Assembly: GCA_902788095.1 (NCBI GenBank)
Contig: CADAIT010000002.1
Span: 73,764 to 137,763 of the forward strand
Source of the DNA: an uncultured Bacteroidia bacterium
Lineage (GTDB): Bacteria > Bacteroidota > Bacteroidia > Bacteroidales > UBA932
Length of the DNA: 64,000 bases
Direction of reading: 5' to 3'
In this document: positions 17,244 to 26,721 of the stretch, piece after piece
Layout of the letters: every line of letters begins with the position of its first letter
Numbering within the stretch: position 1 is the first letter of the stretch
Position numbers and translations under genes: made by a program
The notes under the pieces: model-generated
Told to the model about the DNA's origin: nothing
Seen by the model: only the letters and a program-made list of their open reading frames with translations
Database searches by the model: none

Positions 17244-17840
17244 ATGGACCTTCACGGCAAGCGGATTATCCTGGGCAGCAATTCCCCCAGAAGACGAGAA
17301 TTGCTGAAAGGGTTAGACATTGATTTTACGGTAGATACCGGCAATGACTTCGAGGAAAACTTTGGCCCCGGAGTCCCCTATGACGCCGTCCCCCGCCTCA
17401 TGGCGGAAGGCAAATCCCACGGCTTCCACCGTCCGCTCGAGGAAAATGAAATCCTTATCACCGCGGATACCATGGTCATCCTTCCTCCGACGGAAGACCG
17501 CCCCGGAGAAATCCTGGGCAAACCCAGGGACCGGGCCGACGCCTGCCGCATGCTTCAGGACCTTTCCGGGCGCAGACACCATGTCACCACCGCCGTCACC
17601 ATCCGGGACTGCCGCCGGGAGGAAAGCTTCGAGGTAACGACCCAGGTGTGGTTCAAGCCCCTGACGAAAGCCGAAATCGATTATTACGTAGATACTTACA
17701 AGCCTTTTGACAAAGCGGGGGCCTACGCCATCCAGGAATGGATCGGCCATGTGGGCATTACGCGCATCGAAGGCTCATACTTCAACGTGGTGGGCTTTCC
17801 GGTACAGCGCGTGTACGAAAAGCTGCAAAGCTTCCTCTGA
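17244..17840 (+). CDS. maf: Maf family nucleoside triphosphate pyrophosphatase
   Basis: A 198-residue protein starting at the ATG at 17244, 5 bases after kdsC. The Maf signature is intact: LGSNSPRRRELL near the N-terminus, then ITADTMV, GKPRD and the basic/acidic site in YKPFDKAGAYAIQEW. Maf proteins hydrolyse non-canonical or excess nucleoside triphosphates to monophosphates and have been tied to septum arrest. The stop codon shares one base with the mutY start (TGATG). Confidence 0.93.
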   Translation: MDLHGKRIILGSNSPRRRELLKGLDIDFTVDTGNDFEENFGPGVPYDAVPRLMAEGKSHGFHRPLEENEILITADTMVILPPTEDRPGEILGKPRDRADACRMLQDLSGRRHHVTTAVTIRDCRREESFEVTTQVWFKPLTKAEIDYYVDTYKPFDKAGAYAIQEWIGHVGITRIEGSYFNVVGFPVQRVYEKLQSFL

Positions 17841-18892
17841 TGCACTCTTTTTCCAAAACCATACTGGACTGGTATGCCTGCTACGGCCGGGACTTGCCCT
17901 GGCGCCGCACGCGGGACCCGTACGCCGTCTGGCTGAGTGAAATCATCCTCCAGCAAACCCGCATCGTACAGGGCATGGATTACTGGAAACGTTTCATGGA
18001 ACGGTTTCCGATGGTTCAGGACCTGGCGGCGGCCTCCGAAGACGAAGTGCTGCGCCTTTGGGAGGGCCTGGGCTATTATTCCCGCGCCAGGAACCTGCAC
18101 GCCGCAGCTCGGCAAATCGTTTCGATGGGCGCGTTTCCGGACAGCCTGGAAGGGATTTTATCCCTGAAGGGAGTCGGCGATTACACTGCCGCTGCCATCG
18201 GCTCCATTTGCTTTGGACTGCCGGCCGCCGTAGTAGATGGCAATGTGTATCGGGTCCTTGCCCGCTATTTTGGCCTGGAAACGCCCGTGGGCTCCACCGC
18301 CGCCAAGAAAACGTTCACTGCCCTGGCACAGCGCCTGCTCCCGCCCGGAGAAGCATCGGCTTTCAACCAGGGCATCATGGATTTCGGCGCGCTGCAATGT
18401 ACTCCGCAAAACCCGGACTGCATCACCTGCCCCCTACAGGGCACCTGCAACGCCTTTCATACCGGCCGACAGGGATTGCTGCCCGTAAAAAAGTCCGCCA
18501 CCAAGGTGCAGGAACGGCATCTGAACTTCGTATATGTGCGTTTTAACGGAGAAACCGCCATCCACAAACGCCCCGCCGGCGACATCTGGCAAGGGCTGTG
18601 GGAGCCGCTGGTGACTGAAGGTACCCGTCCTTTGTCTTCGGGAAAATGGTTTTTCGCAAAGCCTTGCGAAAAATATTTTTCCGAAGACGCCATACGACTC
18701 CTCCGCAAGGGTGTCAAGCACCAGCTGACCCATCGCACCATCCTGGCCGATTTCTACCTGTGGGAACCCGCAGAAAGGCCACCGCTGCCGGAAGGGTACC
18801 GGTGGATTCAAGAATCGGAACTTGACCGTTACGGCAAGCCCCGACTCTTTGAAAAACTCCTGGAGGAAATTGCCGGAAGGAAGCGGCCCTGA
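17840..18892 (+). CDS. mutY: A/G-specific adenine DNA glycosylase
   Basis: A 350-residue glycosylase that removes adenine opposite 8-oxoguanine. It opens with the MutY-type PWRRTRDPYAVWLSEIILQQTR. The helix-hairpin-helix is LKGVGDYTAAAIGSI, the catalytic Asp is in AAVVDGNVYRV, and four cysteines for the 4Fe-4S cluster are in CTPQNPDCITCPLQGTC. The C-terminal NUDIX-like domain that recognises 8-oxoG is present (FNGETAIHKRPAGDIWQGLWE). The start is fixed by the one-base overlap with maf. It ends 2 bases before the convergent mscS stop. Confidence 0.95.
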   Translation: MHSFSKTILDWYACYGRDLPWRRTRDPYAVWLSEIILQQTRIVQGMDYWKRFMERFPMVQDLAAASEDEVLRLWEGLGYYSRARNLHAAARQIVSMGAFPDSLEGILSLKGVGDYTAAAIGSICFGLPAAVVDGNVYRVLARYFGLETPVGSTAAKKTFTALAQRLLPPGEASAFNQGIMDFGALQCTPQNPDCITCPLQGTCNAFHTGRQGLLPVKKSATKVQERHLNFVYVRFNGETAIHKRPAGDIWQGLWEPLVTEGTRPLSSGKWFFAKPCEKYFSEDAIRLLRKGVKHQLTHRTILADFYLWEPAERPPLPEGYRWIQESELDRYGKPRLFEKLLEEIAGRKRP

Positions 18893-18894
18893 CA

Positions 18895-21516
18895 TTATGG
18901 CCGGCCTTGACCGGCTATCTCCTTGATATATACGTCCTGCTGCGGGAAAGGAATCTCGATTCCGTTCTCATTGAAGGCTTTGTAAATGGCCTCGCGGGCC
19001 GCGGCCGGGAAGGAACCGTACGTATCCACCGTCGTGTACAGCAGAATGAGCAGATCGACGGAGCTGTCGCCGAAGTTGGACACGCGCACCGAGACGCCCT
19101 TGCGCTTGTTCACCACGTCCCTGCCGTACTTATCCTTGATCATCAGGGGATTCAGGGCATCCAGGATAACCTGGCGCGCCTTTTCCACATCCGTCCCGTA
19201 CTTGACGCCCACCGTGAAGGTAACCAGCTGGTAGGAGTTGTTGCGCGTCAGGTTCTTGAAATTCCTGCTGAACAGGTCGGAGTTGGTAAAGAAGATGATG
19301 GAGTCGTCGATGGCCTCCACCTGGGTGCTCTGGTAGCTCAGGCCCACCACCGTGCCGCGGATGCCGTCACACTCCACCGTATCCCCTACGCGCACGCGTC
19401 CGCTCATGAGCTGCACCCCGTAGAAGAAGTTGTTGAGGACGTCCTTCATGGCAAAACCGATACCGGTTGCCAGGCCCGTGGACACCAGCGCCAGTCCGGA
19501 CGCGGGAATTTTCAGGATAAGGAACACAAGGATGATATACAATCCCCAGGCCAGCAGCGTAATAATGTTGTTGGCCAGGTTGAAGTTGATGTCCGTTTCC
19601 TTGAACATCACGTCCTCTCCCAGTTTCCGGATGGCCGACTTGGTGCGCCAGACGCGGTAGAAGGCCTTGACGGCATACACGATGTAGCGGAAGACGAAAA
19701 ACAGGCTCACCACCACAAGGATGCTGAACAGGGACACCTGGAAGCCCTTTTCGCTGTACTGGATGAAGGTCTTGAAGAAGATATCGTGCGCGACCGTGGT
19801 GAAGTTGAACACGTTGCAGGCCATGAATACGGCCCCCGGGAAGGACCACATGCCCAGCAGCGGTACCAGCGTCATTTTGATGAGGTCGAACAGCCAGGTC
19901 ACTTCGATGAAGGCGCCTTTCCCCCAGGCCAGGGGCAAGCTGGGATTGTTCTGCCGATACTGGAGCTTGCGTTCCTTGACATGGCGCTCGTGGAAGCGCG
20001 TAAGGAGCTCGCTGAGCGCAATCAGGGTTTCCAGCAAAGCCAGCTGGAACATCCACCATATCAGCAGGAGCAGGGACCCCATCACGACGCCGGCCCAGGA
20101 AATGAGCGTGGCGACCAGCATGACCGCAGCCCCCGTCCACAGCAGCCATTTGTCCTCGGAGGCCACCTCCTTGAGCTTCCTCACGACTACCCAGAACTGC
20201 CATACCGTGAAAATAAGCGCCGTGGCCGGGTACACCAGGTTGATGACGCTGTTGGGAATGAAAATGATACGGAAGTAAATGATGATGAACGCCATGATGA
20301 GCGTCGGCAGGTATGCCTGGATGGTCACGCGGTTCTGGTTGTGCTCCAGCCGGATAAGCAGCGAGGTGAAAATGGCGGCAATGAGCCAGGCGAATTCTCC
20401 CATCATGCCCAGGGAGCGCTGGATGAAGGTATTTTCCGTCATTTGCGCATTCGCCAGCAGGAAAATGCCGAACAGGACGTCGCCCAGCAGGGCGATGACC
20501 ATCCCCTTCCGCTGCATGAACCATTCAGAGCGGAACAGCCTCGTTTTCCGGAGCCCCACATTGACGATAAAGGTGGCGATGACAATCGCAACCACGAAGA
20601 TAAGGAGCAGCATGAACGAGTAGAAATACACGATGGGACCACGCCAGGAACTGATGACGCGCTGCTCGGAAATGTCTTCCAGCTGCAGGCTATACCGGCT
20701 TTTCAGGTCCGCGGAGGCCCGTTTTATGCGGAACGGAAGACGCTTGATGGTCTTGAAATAGTTCCCCTGCCCTTCCACAAAAAGTTTTTCCTGGACGGAC
20801 GCATAGCGTTCCTGGGCATAGTCGTACGCGCTGCGCAGGAGTTCGTCCGTCTGCGCGTAATACTCATTGTCTTTTTCTATCTGCTGGAGCTGCTGCCAGT
20901 AGTAGGCCACGATTTGTTCGGCCACGAACAGGCAACTGTCGCGGACGGCAATGGTGGCATCGTCCATGCGGAGCTCATACGTGTTCTTGACGAATTCCGG
21001 CGTGTCCACCAGATTGTGCAGCGTATCTGCCTTCGCCAGGACCAGGGAGGCGGAATCCAGCGCCACGGCGACATCCTTCTCCTGGGCAATTTGCTCCGCG
21101 GTACGTGCAGGGGGCATTTTGCGCAAGGTGAGCACCAGGCGGTTGTAGCGGTCCATCTCGGAGGTCAGCATGGCCTTGATTTCCGCATACGGGGTATTCT
21201 GGCTCTTGAACTGCTCGTACTGCTTGGTGATTTCGTTGAGCGCAAAGGTAAGGTCGAAGGTGTTTTCCGATGCCTGCGAATACAGCATGACGGAAAGTTC
21301 GTTGCACTCGTCCACCAGTGCCGCCAGGCGCTGGTGCTGCTCCTGGATGCGCTTTTCCGCACTGCCGCTGATACGAATGATGTTGGCGTAGCTTTCCTTG
21401 AGTTCCATCAGGAGCACCGAAAGCGTGTGATTCAGGTTGTCCTCCTTGAATACGGCACCCAGCGGCAGTATCACCAGCAGCGTACACAGGGCGGCTATGA
21501 CTCTTTTCTTCTTCAT
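18895..21516 (-). CDS. Large MscS-family mechanosensitive channel
   Basis: An 873-residue inner membrane protein, three times the size of E. coli MscS. The N-terminus is a signal or first helix (MKKKRVIAALCTLLVILPLG). A roughly 280-residue periplasmic region with coiled-coil character follows, then about ten membrane helices. The MscS core contains the pore helix GLALVSTGLATGIGFAMKDVLNNFFYGVQ and the beta domain RVRVGDTVECDGIRGTVVGL. The cytoplasmic C-terminal domain is complete. It probably releases solutes on hypo-osmotic stress. The ATG overlaps the serB stop by 4 bases, so the two are co-transcribed. Confidence 0.92.
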   Translation of the reverse strand: MKKKRVIAALCTLLVILPLGAVFKEDNLNHTLSVLLMELKESYANIIRISGSAEKRIQEQHQRLAALVDECNELSVMLYSQASENTFDLTFALNEITKQYEQFKSQNTPYAEIKAMLTSEMDRYNRLVLTLRKMPPARTAEQIAQEKDVAVALDSASLVLAKADTLHNLVDTPEFVKNTYELRMDDATIAVRDSCLFVAEQIVAYYWQQLQQIEKDNEYYAQTDELLRSAYDYAQERYASVQEKLFVEGQGNYFKTIKRLPFRIKRASADLKSRYSLQLEDISEQRVISSWRGPIVYFYSFMLLLIFVVAIVIATFIVNVGLRKTRLFRSEWFMQRKGMVIALLGDVLFGIFLLANAQMTENTFIQRSLGMMGEFAWLIAAIFTSLLIRLEHNQNRVTIQAYLPTLIMAFIIIYFRIIFIPNSVINLVYPATALIFTVWQFWVVVRKLKEVASEDKWLLWTGAAVMLVATLISWAGVVMGSLLLLIWWMFQLALLETLIALSELLTRFHERHVKERKLQYRQNNPSLPLAWGKGAFIEVTWLFDLIKMTLVPLLGMWSFPGAVFMACNVFNFTTVAHDIFFKTFIQYSEKGFQVSLFSILVVVSLFFVFRYIVYAVKAFYRVWRTKSAIRKLGEDVMFKETDINFNLANNIITLLAWGLYIILVFLILKIPASGLALVSTGLATGIGFAMKDVLNNFFYGVQLMSGRVRVGDTVECDGIRGTVVGLSYQSTQVEAIDDSIIFFTNSDLFSRNFKNLTRNNSYQLVTFTVGVKYGTDVEKARQVILDALNPLMIKDKYGRDVVNKRKGVSVRVSNFGDSSVDLLILLYTTVDTYGSFPAAAREAIYKAFNENGIEIPFPQQDVYIKEIAGQGRP

Positions 21517-22751
21517 AGTTTACCTTGTTCTCCCAGATGGGAATCCTTAAAGCCGATAAAATACAGCACACCGTCCAGGCCGATGGTATTGATGCTCTGG
21601 CGGGCGTTGGCCTTGACACGGGGCTTGGCGTGGAAAGCGATGCCCAGGCCCGCTTCGTTGAGCATGGGAAGGTCGTTGGCGCCGTCCCCGACGGCGATGG
21701 TCTGGGCGATGTTCACCTTTTCCGTCTGGGCAATCAGCCGCAGGAGGTCCGCTTTGCGGCGGCCGTCCACCACCTCGCCCAGGTATCGTCCGGTGAGTTT
21801 GCCGTCCTCCCCTACCTCCAGTTCATTGGCATAGACATAATCGATGCCGTATTTGCGCTGCAGGTATTCGCCGAAGAACGTGAATCCGCCGCTGAGAATG
21901 GCAATTTTGTAACCGCAAGTCTTGAGAACGCTCATCAGGCGGTCTGCGCCTTCCGTGATGGGCAGATGCTCCGCAATATCCTGCATGACACTGATATCCA
22001 GTCCCTTCAGAAGCGCAACACGTTGCGTAAAACTTTCCTTGAAGTCGATTTCACCCCGCATGGCACGTTCGGTGATGGCTGCCACCTGGTCGTACACGCC
22101 ATGGCGGCGGGCCAGCTCGTCGATGCACTCGGCCTGGATGAGGGTGGAGTCCATGTCGAAGCAGATAAGGCGGCGCATGCGGCGGTACATATCGTCCTTC
22201 TGGAAGGAAAAGTCCATGCCGGCTTCCGTTCCCATGGCCATCAGGTCCTCCTGCATGGCTTTTTTGTCGTCCGAGGAAAGGGAACCGCGCAGCGAAAATT
22301 CCACGCAGGCACGCACGTTCTTTTCCGGATGCATGACGCTCATGCGGCCGGTGAGACGCTTGATGGCATCTATATTGAGTCCGTAGCGGCTGATGACATC
22401 CGTGGCGGCCTGGATTTGCGCGGCGCTGAGACTCCTGCCGATGATGGTGAGGATATAGCGGTTCCTGCCCTGTCGGCCCGCCCAGGCCTCGTAGTCCTCG
22501 TCCGAGACAGGCGCGAAACCAATGCTGAGGTTGCCCAGCTCGGTGGTTTTGAAGAGAAGCTCCTTCATCACCTGTCCGGAATGGACCTCATCGATACGGA
22601 TGAGGATGCCCATGGAAAGGGTGTTATGTATCACAGCCTGGCCCAGGTCCAGGATTTGGGCATCGTACCTGGCCAGAATGGCCATGATGGATGCCGTCAG
22701 CCCTACCCTGTCCTCGCCGGAAATGCGGATTAAAATCTGTTCTTCGTTCAT
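21513..22751 (-). CDS. serB: Phosphoserine phosphatase with N-terminal ACT domains
   Basis: A 412-residue protein. Residues 1-170 are two ACT-like regulatory domains (ILIRISGEDRVGLTASIM; YILTIIGRSLSAAQI). The rest is the SerB HAD phosphatase: CFDMDSTLIQAECIDELAR (nucleophile motif DxDST), AILSGGFTFF, and VGDGANDLPML. It catalyses the last step of L-serine synthesis. The ATG at 22751 is preferred over an in-frame TTG at 22760 because it sits just after the -7 element and begins the ACT domain directly. The 3' end overlaps mscS by 4 bases. Confidence 0.95.
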   Translation of the reverse strand: MNEEQILIRISGEDRVGLTASIMAILARYDAQILDLGQAVIHNTLSMGILIRIDEVHSGQVMKELLFKTTELGNLSIGFAPVSDEDYEAWAGRQGRNRYILTIIGRSLSAAQIQAATDVISRYGLNIDAIKRLTGRMSVMHPEKNVRACVEFSLRGSLSSDDKKAMQEDLMAMGTEAGMDFSFQKDDMYRRMRRLICFDMDSTLIQAECIDELARRHGVYDQVAAITERAMRGEIDFKESFTQRVALLKGLDISVMQDIAEHLPITEGADRLMSVLKTCGYKIAILSGGFTFFGEYLQRKYGIDYVYANELEVGEDGKLTGRYLGEVVDGRRKADLLRLIAQTEKVNIAQTIAVGDGANDLPMLNEAGLGIAFHAKPRVKANARQSINTIGLDGVLYFIGFKDSHLGEQGKL

Positions 22752-22757
22752 AATATG

Positions 22758-22765
22758 CAAAAATA
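22758..22765 (-). promoter_or_regulatory. -7 element of serB-mscS
   Basis: TATTTTTG on the minus strand just upstream of the serB ATG; it overlaps a palindrome shared with the divergent promoter. Confidence 0.5.
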
Positions 22766-22780
22766 CGGAAAAATTCCGTA
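22764..22780. promoter_or_regulatory. Palindrome between divergent promoters, possible operator
   Basis: TACGGAA-AAA-TTCCGTA is a perfect 7-bp inverted repeat. Its ends overlap the -7 boxes of serB (minus) and of the CNNM gene (plus). Confidence 0.5.
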
Positions 22781-22786
22781 AATTTG
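22779..22786 (+). promoter_or_regulatory. -7 element of the CNNM/CBS gene
   Basis: TAAATTTG in the extended context CGTAAATTTGTAC, 23 bases before the ATG; no clear -33 box. Confidence 0.55.
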
Positions 22787-22809
22787 TACGATAATACGCA
22801 ACGTTATCT

Positions 22810-23871
22810 ATGACGCTTTTAATTTTTTACCTTCTCCTGACAATGGGCATTTCCTTTTTATGCTCGTTGCTGGAGTCGGTGCTGATGTCCACCCCCATCT
22901 CCTACATTACCATGAAACAGGAGGAAGGAGACCGGAACGCGGCGCTTTTCGCACACATGAAACAGGAGCCGGACCGTCCCCTCAGCGCCATCCTTTCGCT
23001 CAATACCATTGCCAACACGTTGGGTGCAGCGGCAGTGGGGCACCAGGCCACCCTCCTCACCGGTGAACATTGGTTCGGCATCATCAGTGCCGCCATGACC
23101 ATCCTCATCCTGGTCTTTTCGGAAATTGTGCCCAAGAGCATCGGCACGTCACAGTGGAAAAGCCTGCTGTGGCTTTCAAAGGTGATGCAGTTTCTGGTCT
23201 ATCTGCTCTATCCCGTCGTCTGGATTATCGAAAAACTGCACAACAGCATTTCCGACGAGGAGCCGGACACGGCCATCTCGCGTGAAGAAGTGAGCGCCAT
23301 GGCCAACATCGGCGAAGAGGAAGGCGTGCTGGACAACAGCGAAAACAAGGTAATCCAGAACATCATCAAACTGGACGATATCAAAGCCTACGAGGTGATG
23401 ACGCCGCGCATCGTGGCCAACATCGCCCCGGAAAGCATGACGCTGCGGCAGTTCTACAAGCAGGAGGAGCTCTCCCACAATTCCCGTATTCCCGTTTACG
23501 CGGAATCGCCGGAATTCATTACCGGTTACATCATGCGCAACGATGTCCTGGAATACTTGACGGAAGACAAATTCGACACGCGGCTGCGCAGCATCAAGCG
23601 CAAAATCGCCGCCTTCCATGAAGAAACCTCCGTAAGCGATGTCTGGGAAAGCCTCCTGCGCACCAAGGACCAGATTGCCCTCATCATTGACGATTACGGC
23701 TGCTTCCAGGGCATCATTACGCTGGAAGACATCATCGAGACCATCCTCGGAATGGAAATCATCGACGAGAACGACACCGTGACGGACATGCAGCAGTATG
23801 CCAAGGACCGCTGGCTCAAGCGGCAAAAGCAGTACAAGCAGATTGTGCTCCCGGAGGAGGACGATGACTAG
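22810..23871 (+). CDS. CNNM transmembrane and CBS domain protein (CorC/HlyC-like, ion transport)
   Basis: A 353-residue inner membrane protein. The N-terminal CNNM domain has about four membrane segments (MTLLIFYLLLTMGISFLC; AAMTILILVFSEIVPKSIGT with the family SEIVPK motif). Two CBS domains follow (VMTPRIVANIAP; IALIIDDYGCFQGIITLEDIIETILG). It lacks the C-terminal CorC/HlyC domain of the longer homologues. The family is linked to Mg2+ or Co2+ export or resistance; the ion is not known here. The 3' end overlaps the next gene by 8 bases. Confidence 0.9.
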   Translation: MTLLIFYLLLTMGISFLCSLLESVLMSTPISYITMKQEEGDRNAALFAHMKQEPDRPLSAILSLNTIANTLGAAAVGHQATLLTGEHWFGIISAAMTILILVFSEIVPKSIGTSQWKSLLWLSKVMQFLVYLLYPVVWIIEKLHNSISDEEPDTAISREEVSAMANIGEEEGVLDNSENKVIQNIIKLDDIKAYEVMTPRIVANIAPESMTLRQFYKQEELSHNSRIPVYAESPEFITGYIMRNDVLEYLTEDKFDTRLRSIKRKIAAFHEETSVSDVWESLLRTKDQIALIIDDYGCFQGIITLEDIIETILGMEIIDENDTVTDMQQYAKDRWLKRQKQYKQIVLPEEDDD

Positions 23872-24277
23872 GCTGTTTTTCAACCCCCTCTCGGGACTTT
23901 TTTACGTACTCCAGCCCAAGCGGCGTACGCGCCGGAAGGCGCCTGCGGGTCCCGAAGTGGAACAGCTCCGCGCCCGGGCCAAGGCAGAACTGCCCGCCCG
24001 TCTGGCCGAGCTGGCCGCACGGCACGGTTTCTCCTATGCGCGCGTATTCATCAAAAACAATGTTAGCAACTGGGGCAGTTGTTCCGTGCGGGGCAATATC
24101 AACCTGAATCTCAGGCTGGTAACCCTGCCTGAAGAACTGAGGGACTATGTCATGCTGCACGAGCTGTGCCACCTGAAAGAGATGAACCACGGGGCACGTT
24201 TCCACGCCCTTCTGGAGTCCGTTTGTCCCAACCACCGGGTACTGGAGAAAGCATTGAAGACATACCGTATCCGCTGA
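23864..24277 (+). CDS. YgjP-like zinc metallopeptidase (DUF45)
   Basis: A 137-residue protein starting at the ATG at 23864, overlapping the previous gene by 8 bases in another frame. The zinc-binding motif is HELCHLKEMNHGARFH (HExxH plus a third His), the hallmark of the YgjP/WLM group. WGSCSVRGNINLN precedes it, as in the family. It is shorter than the 230-residue YgjP and lacks most of the N-terminal region, but the catalytic core is complete. It ends exactly where the next CDS starts. Confidence 0.87.
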   Translation: MTRLFFNPLSGLFYVLQPKRRTRRKAPAGPEVEQLRARAKAELPARLAELAARHGFSYARVFIKNNVSNWGSCSVRGNINLNLRLVTLPEELRDYVMLHELCHLKEMNHGARFHALLESVCPNHRVLEKALKTYRIR

Positions 24278-25441
24278 ATGAAACGCGTTGCCATCATAGG
24301 AGCCGGCGCCGCCGGTTGTTTCTGTGCCGTTCAGTTAAGGAGAATGGCGCCGGAACTGGCCGTGACGGTGTTTGAAGCCGGTCCCAGGCCCATGGCCAAA
24401 CTCTCCGTCACCGGGGGCGGACGCTGCAACCTCACCAATTCGTTTGAAGGCATCCGTTCCCTGGGAGAAGCGTATCCGCGCGGTGAACGTGTCATGCAGC
24501 GGGTTCTCAAGGCCCTCTCGCAGGAAGATACCGTCCGCTGGTTTGAGGCGGAAGGCATTCCGCTGGTTCTGCAGGCGGACCACTGCTGGTTTCCCCGCTC
24601 GCAGGACGCCCTGGACATTGTTCACTGCCTGGAACGCGGCATGCACGGCGCCCGCCTCCTTCTGCACACGCCGGTTCATTCCGTCAAGGATATGCTCGCC
24701 CGCTTCGACTGTGTGGTCGTAACAACGGGCGGAGCTGCCAAAGGCCTGCCCTTCCTGGAAGGATTGGGGCTGGAGCTCATTCCGCCCGTCCCCTCCCTCT
24801 TCACCTTCACCGTTCCGGATCCCGCCCTGCGCAGCCTCATGGGACTGGTCACGGAGGCTTCCATCGGCCTGGCAGGGACGGCTTTCAAGGCCGACGGACC
24901 GCTGCTTATCACCGACTGGGGGCTCAGCGGCCCTGCCACGCTCAAACTCTCCGCGTATGCCGCACGCTACCTGGCCGAACGGCAATACAAGGGTACCGTA
25001 CTTGTCAACTGGCTGAATGCCAATGAGAACCAGGTAAGGGAGCAAGTTCGGGAAATGGCGGCGGCCCATCCGCAAAAGCTTGTCGCGAGCGTACATCCTG
25101 TCCAGCAGCGCCTGTGGGAGCACCTGCTGCAACGTGCGGGACTCCGCAAAGACCTCCGATGGGCGGAATTGGGCAGCAAGGGAATCAATCGGCTCACATC
25201 CACCCTCACCGCAGACAGTTATCCCCTCAGCGGGAAGAGCAGATTCCGCGAGGAGTTTGTGACCGCGGGCGGCGTGGCCCTCTCCAACATCAATTTGTCC
25301 ACCCTGGAAAGCAAGCGACATCCCGGCCTGTTTTTTGCCGGGGAAGTTCTTGACATCGACGCCATTACCGGCGGATTCAACCTGCAGGCGGCCTGGAGCA
25401 CGGGCTATGTCTGCGCACAAAGCATCGTCAAAAGCCTATGA
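24278..25441 (+). CDS. NAD(P)/FAD-dependent oxidoreductase, HI0933/BaiN-like family
   Basis: A 387-residue flavoprotein. It opens with a Rossmann FAD motif, VAIIGAGAAGCFCAVQL, followed by KLSVTGGGRCNLTN, a hallmark of the HI0933 (YhiN) family. The C-terminal FAD motif is LFFAGEVLDIDAITGGFNLQAAWSTG. Members include BaiN, proposed to reduce bile-acid enone intermediates, but most homologues have no known substrate. It begins immediately after the metallopeptidase stop and overlaps rmuC by 4 bases. Confidence 0.92.
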   Translation: MKRVAIIGAGAAGCFCAVQLRRMAPELAVTVFEAGPRPMAKLSVTGGGRCNLTNSFEGIRSLGEAYPRGERVMQRVLKALSQEDTVRWFEAEGIPLVLQADHCWFPRSQDALDIVHCLERGMHGARLLLHTPVHSVKDMLARFDCVVVTTGGAAKGLPFLEGLGLELIPPVPSLFTFTVPDPALRSLMGLVTEASIGLAGTAFKADGPLLITDWGLSGPATLKLSAYAARYLAERQYKGTVLVNWLNANENQVREQVREMAAAHPQKLVASVHPVQQRLWEHLLQRAGLRKDLRWAELGSKGINRLTSTLTADSYPLSGKSRFREEFVTAGGVALSNINLSTLESKRHPGLFFAGEVLDIDAITGGFNLQAAWSTGYVCAQSIVKSL

Positions 25442-26721
25442 ATACCACGCTCTCCATTGTCATTTGCATTGCCGCCGTGCTGCTGATTGCAGCCGTCGTC
25501 ATTACGTACCTGATTATGCATGCCCGGCAGGTGAAGGCATGCAACGTGCTGGAAAACGAAATCATCCGCAGCCAGGAGGCGCTCAAGAACGCCCAGGCGC
25601 TCCGGGAAACGGACCGGCAGGCTTTTGAGAAGGCGGAAGAACTGCTCAAGGAGTCCTTCCGGGAACAGCTGGAAGCCGTCAAGGCGCAGATGAGCGCGGA
25701 AACGGAAAAGCTGCTCAAGCAGCGGGAAGAAGCCTTGAACGCAAAGGCGGAAGAGACCTTCAGGACGCTCATGGGACCGCTGGACAAGGACCTCAAAGCC
25801 ATGCAGGAGAGCTTCGAGGTGCAAAAACGCACGCACACGGAAGGTACCGCCACCCTGAAAACGGCCGTGGAACAGGCTGTAAAGCACCTTCAGGACCAGA
25901 CCCAGGCCATCGGCTCCAAGGCCGACAATCTGGCCCGTGCCCTGAAAGGCCAGAACAAGATGGCGGGCACCTGGGGCGAGGTTATCCTGTACAACATGCT
26001 GCTGAACGAAGGCATGGAGGAAGGCCGCGACTTCGACCGCGAAGAAACCCTGCGCGATGCCATGGGCCATACCCTCCTGAACGAGGACAGCGGCAAGCGG
26101 ATGCGCCCGGACTACATTCTGCACTATCCGGACAAGACGGAGGTGATTGTCGATGCCAAAACCTCCATGGAAGCCCTCTCGGACTGGTTCGAGGCCGTCG
26201 ATTCCGCCGCGAAGGAAGACGCCGCCCAGCGCAACCTGCAGGCCATCCGCGCCCAAATCAAAAGCCTTTCCACCAAACGGTACCAGGACTACATCCGCGA
26301 GGGTTACAAGACGCTGGATTACGTGATTATGTTCATCCCCAATTACAGTTCCCTGCAGCTGGCCAAGACGCTCGCGCCCAATATCTTTACCGAGGCCTAT
26401 CGGCAGGGGGTGCTCATCACCACGGAAGAAACCCTGATGCCGTTCCTGCGCATGATACGCATTGCCTGGACCAACTTCGACCAGGCCCGCAACCAGGAGA
26501 AAATCATCAAGGCCGCCCAAGGCATGGTGGACCGCGTGTACGATTTTTCCAAGGCGCATGCCGCCATGGGAGAAAAGCTGAAAGCTGCGCAGGACGAATA
26601 CGACAAAGTGAGCGCAAAAATCAGTGAATCAGGTAATTCCATCCTCACCAGCGCACGTCAGCTGCTTAAATTGGGCGTGCCCAGGAATCCTAAGAAACCG
26701 CTTCCGGAAGAAGACGAATAA
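25438..26721 (+). CDS. rmuC: DNA recombination protein RmuC
   Basis: A 427-residue protein with an N-terminal membrane anchor (about residues 6-26), a long coiled coil (30-130) and the RmuC nuclease-like core: GQNKMAGTWGEVILYNML, RPDYILHYPDKTEVIVDAKTSMEAL and FIPNYSSLQLA. RmuC limits DNA inversions and is predicted to be a restriction-fold nuclease (the D and the DAK in VDAKTS fit). The start overlaps the previous gene (ATGA). Its last 32 bases overlap the convergent heptose gene. Confidence 0.94.
   Translation: MNTTLSIVICIAAVLLIAAVVITYLIMHARQVKACNVLENEIIRSQEALKNAQALRETDRQAFEKAEELLKESFREQLEAVKAQMSAETEKLLKQREEALNAKAEETFRTLMGPLDKDLKAMQESFEVQKRTHTEGTATLKTAVEQAVKHLQDQTQAIGSKADNLARALKGQNKMAGTWGEVILYNMLLNEGMEEGRDFDREETLRDAMGHTLLNEDSGKRMRPDYILHYPDKTEVIVDAKTSMEALSDWFEAVDSAAKEDAAQRNLQAIRAQIKSLSTKRYQDYIREGYKTLDYVIMFIPNYSSLQLAKTLAPNIFTEAYRQGVLITTEETLMPFLRMIRIAWTNFDQARNQEKIIKAAQGMVDRVYDFSKAHAAMGEKLKAAQDEYDKVSAKISESGNSILTSARQLLKLGVPRNPKKPLPEEDE

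Noticed and set aside
18907..21834. 975-codon plus-strand frame opposite mscS and serB
   Set aside because: It is the antisense shadow of two well-recognised genes; its sequence is low-complexity His/Gln/Glu with no domain.
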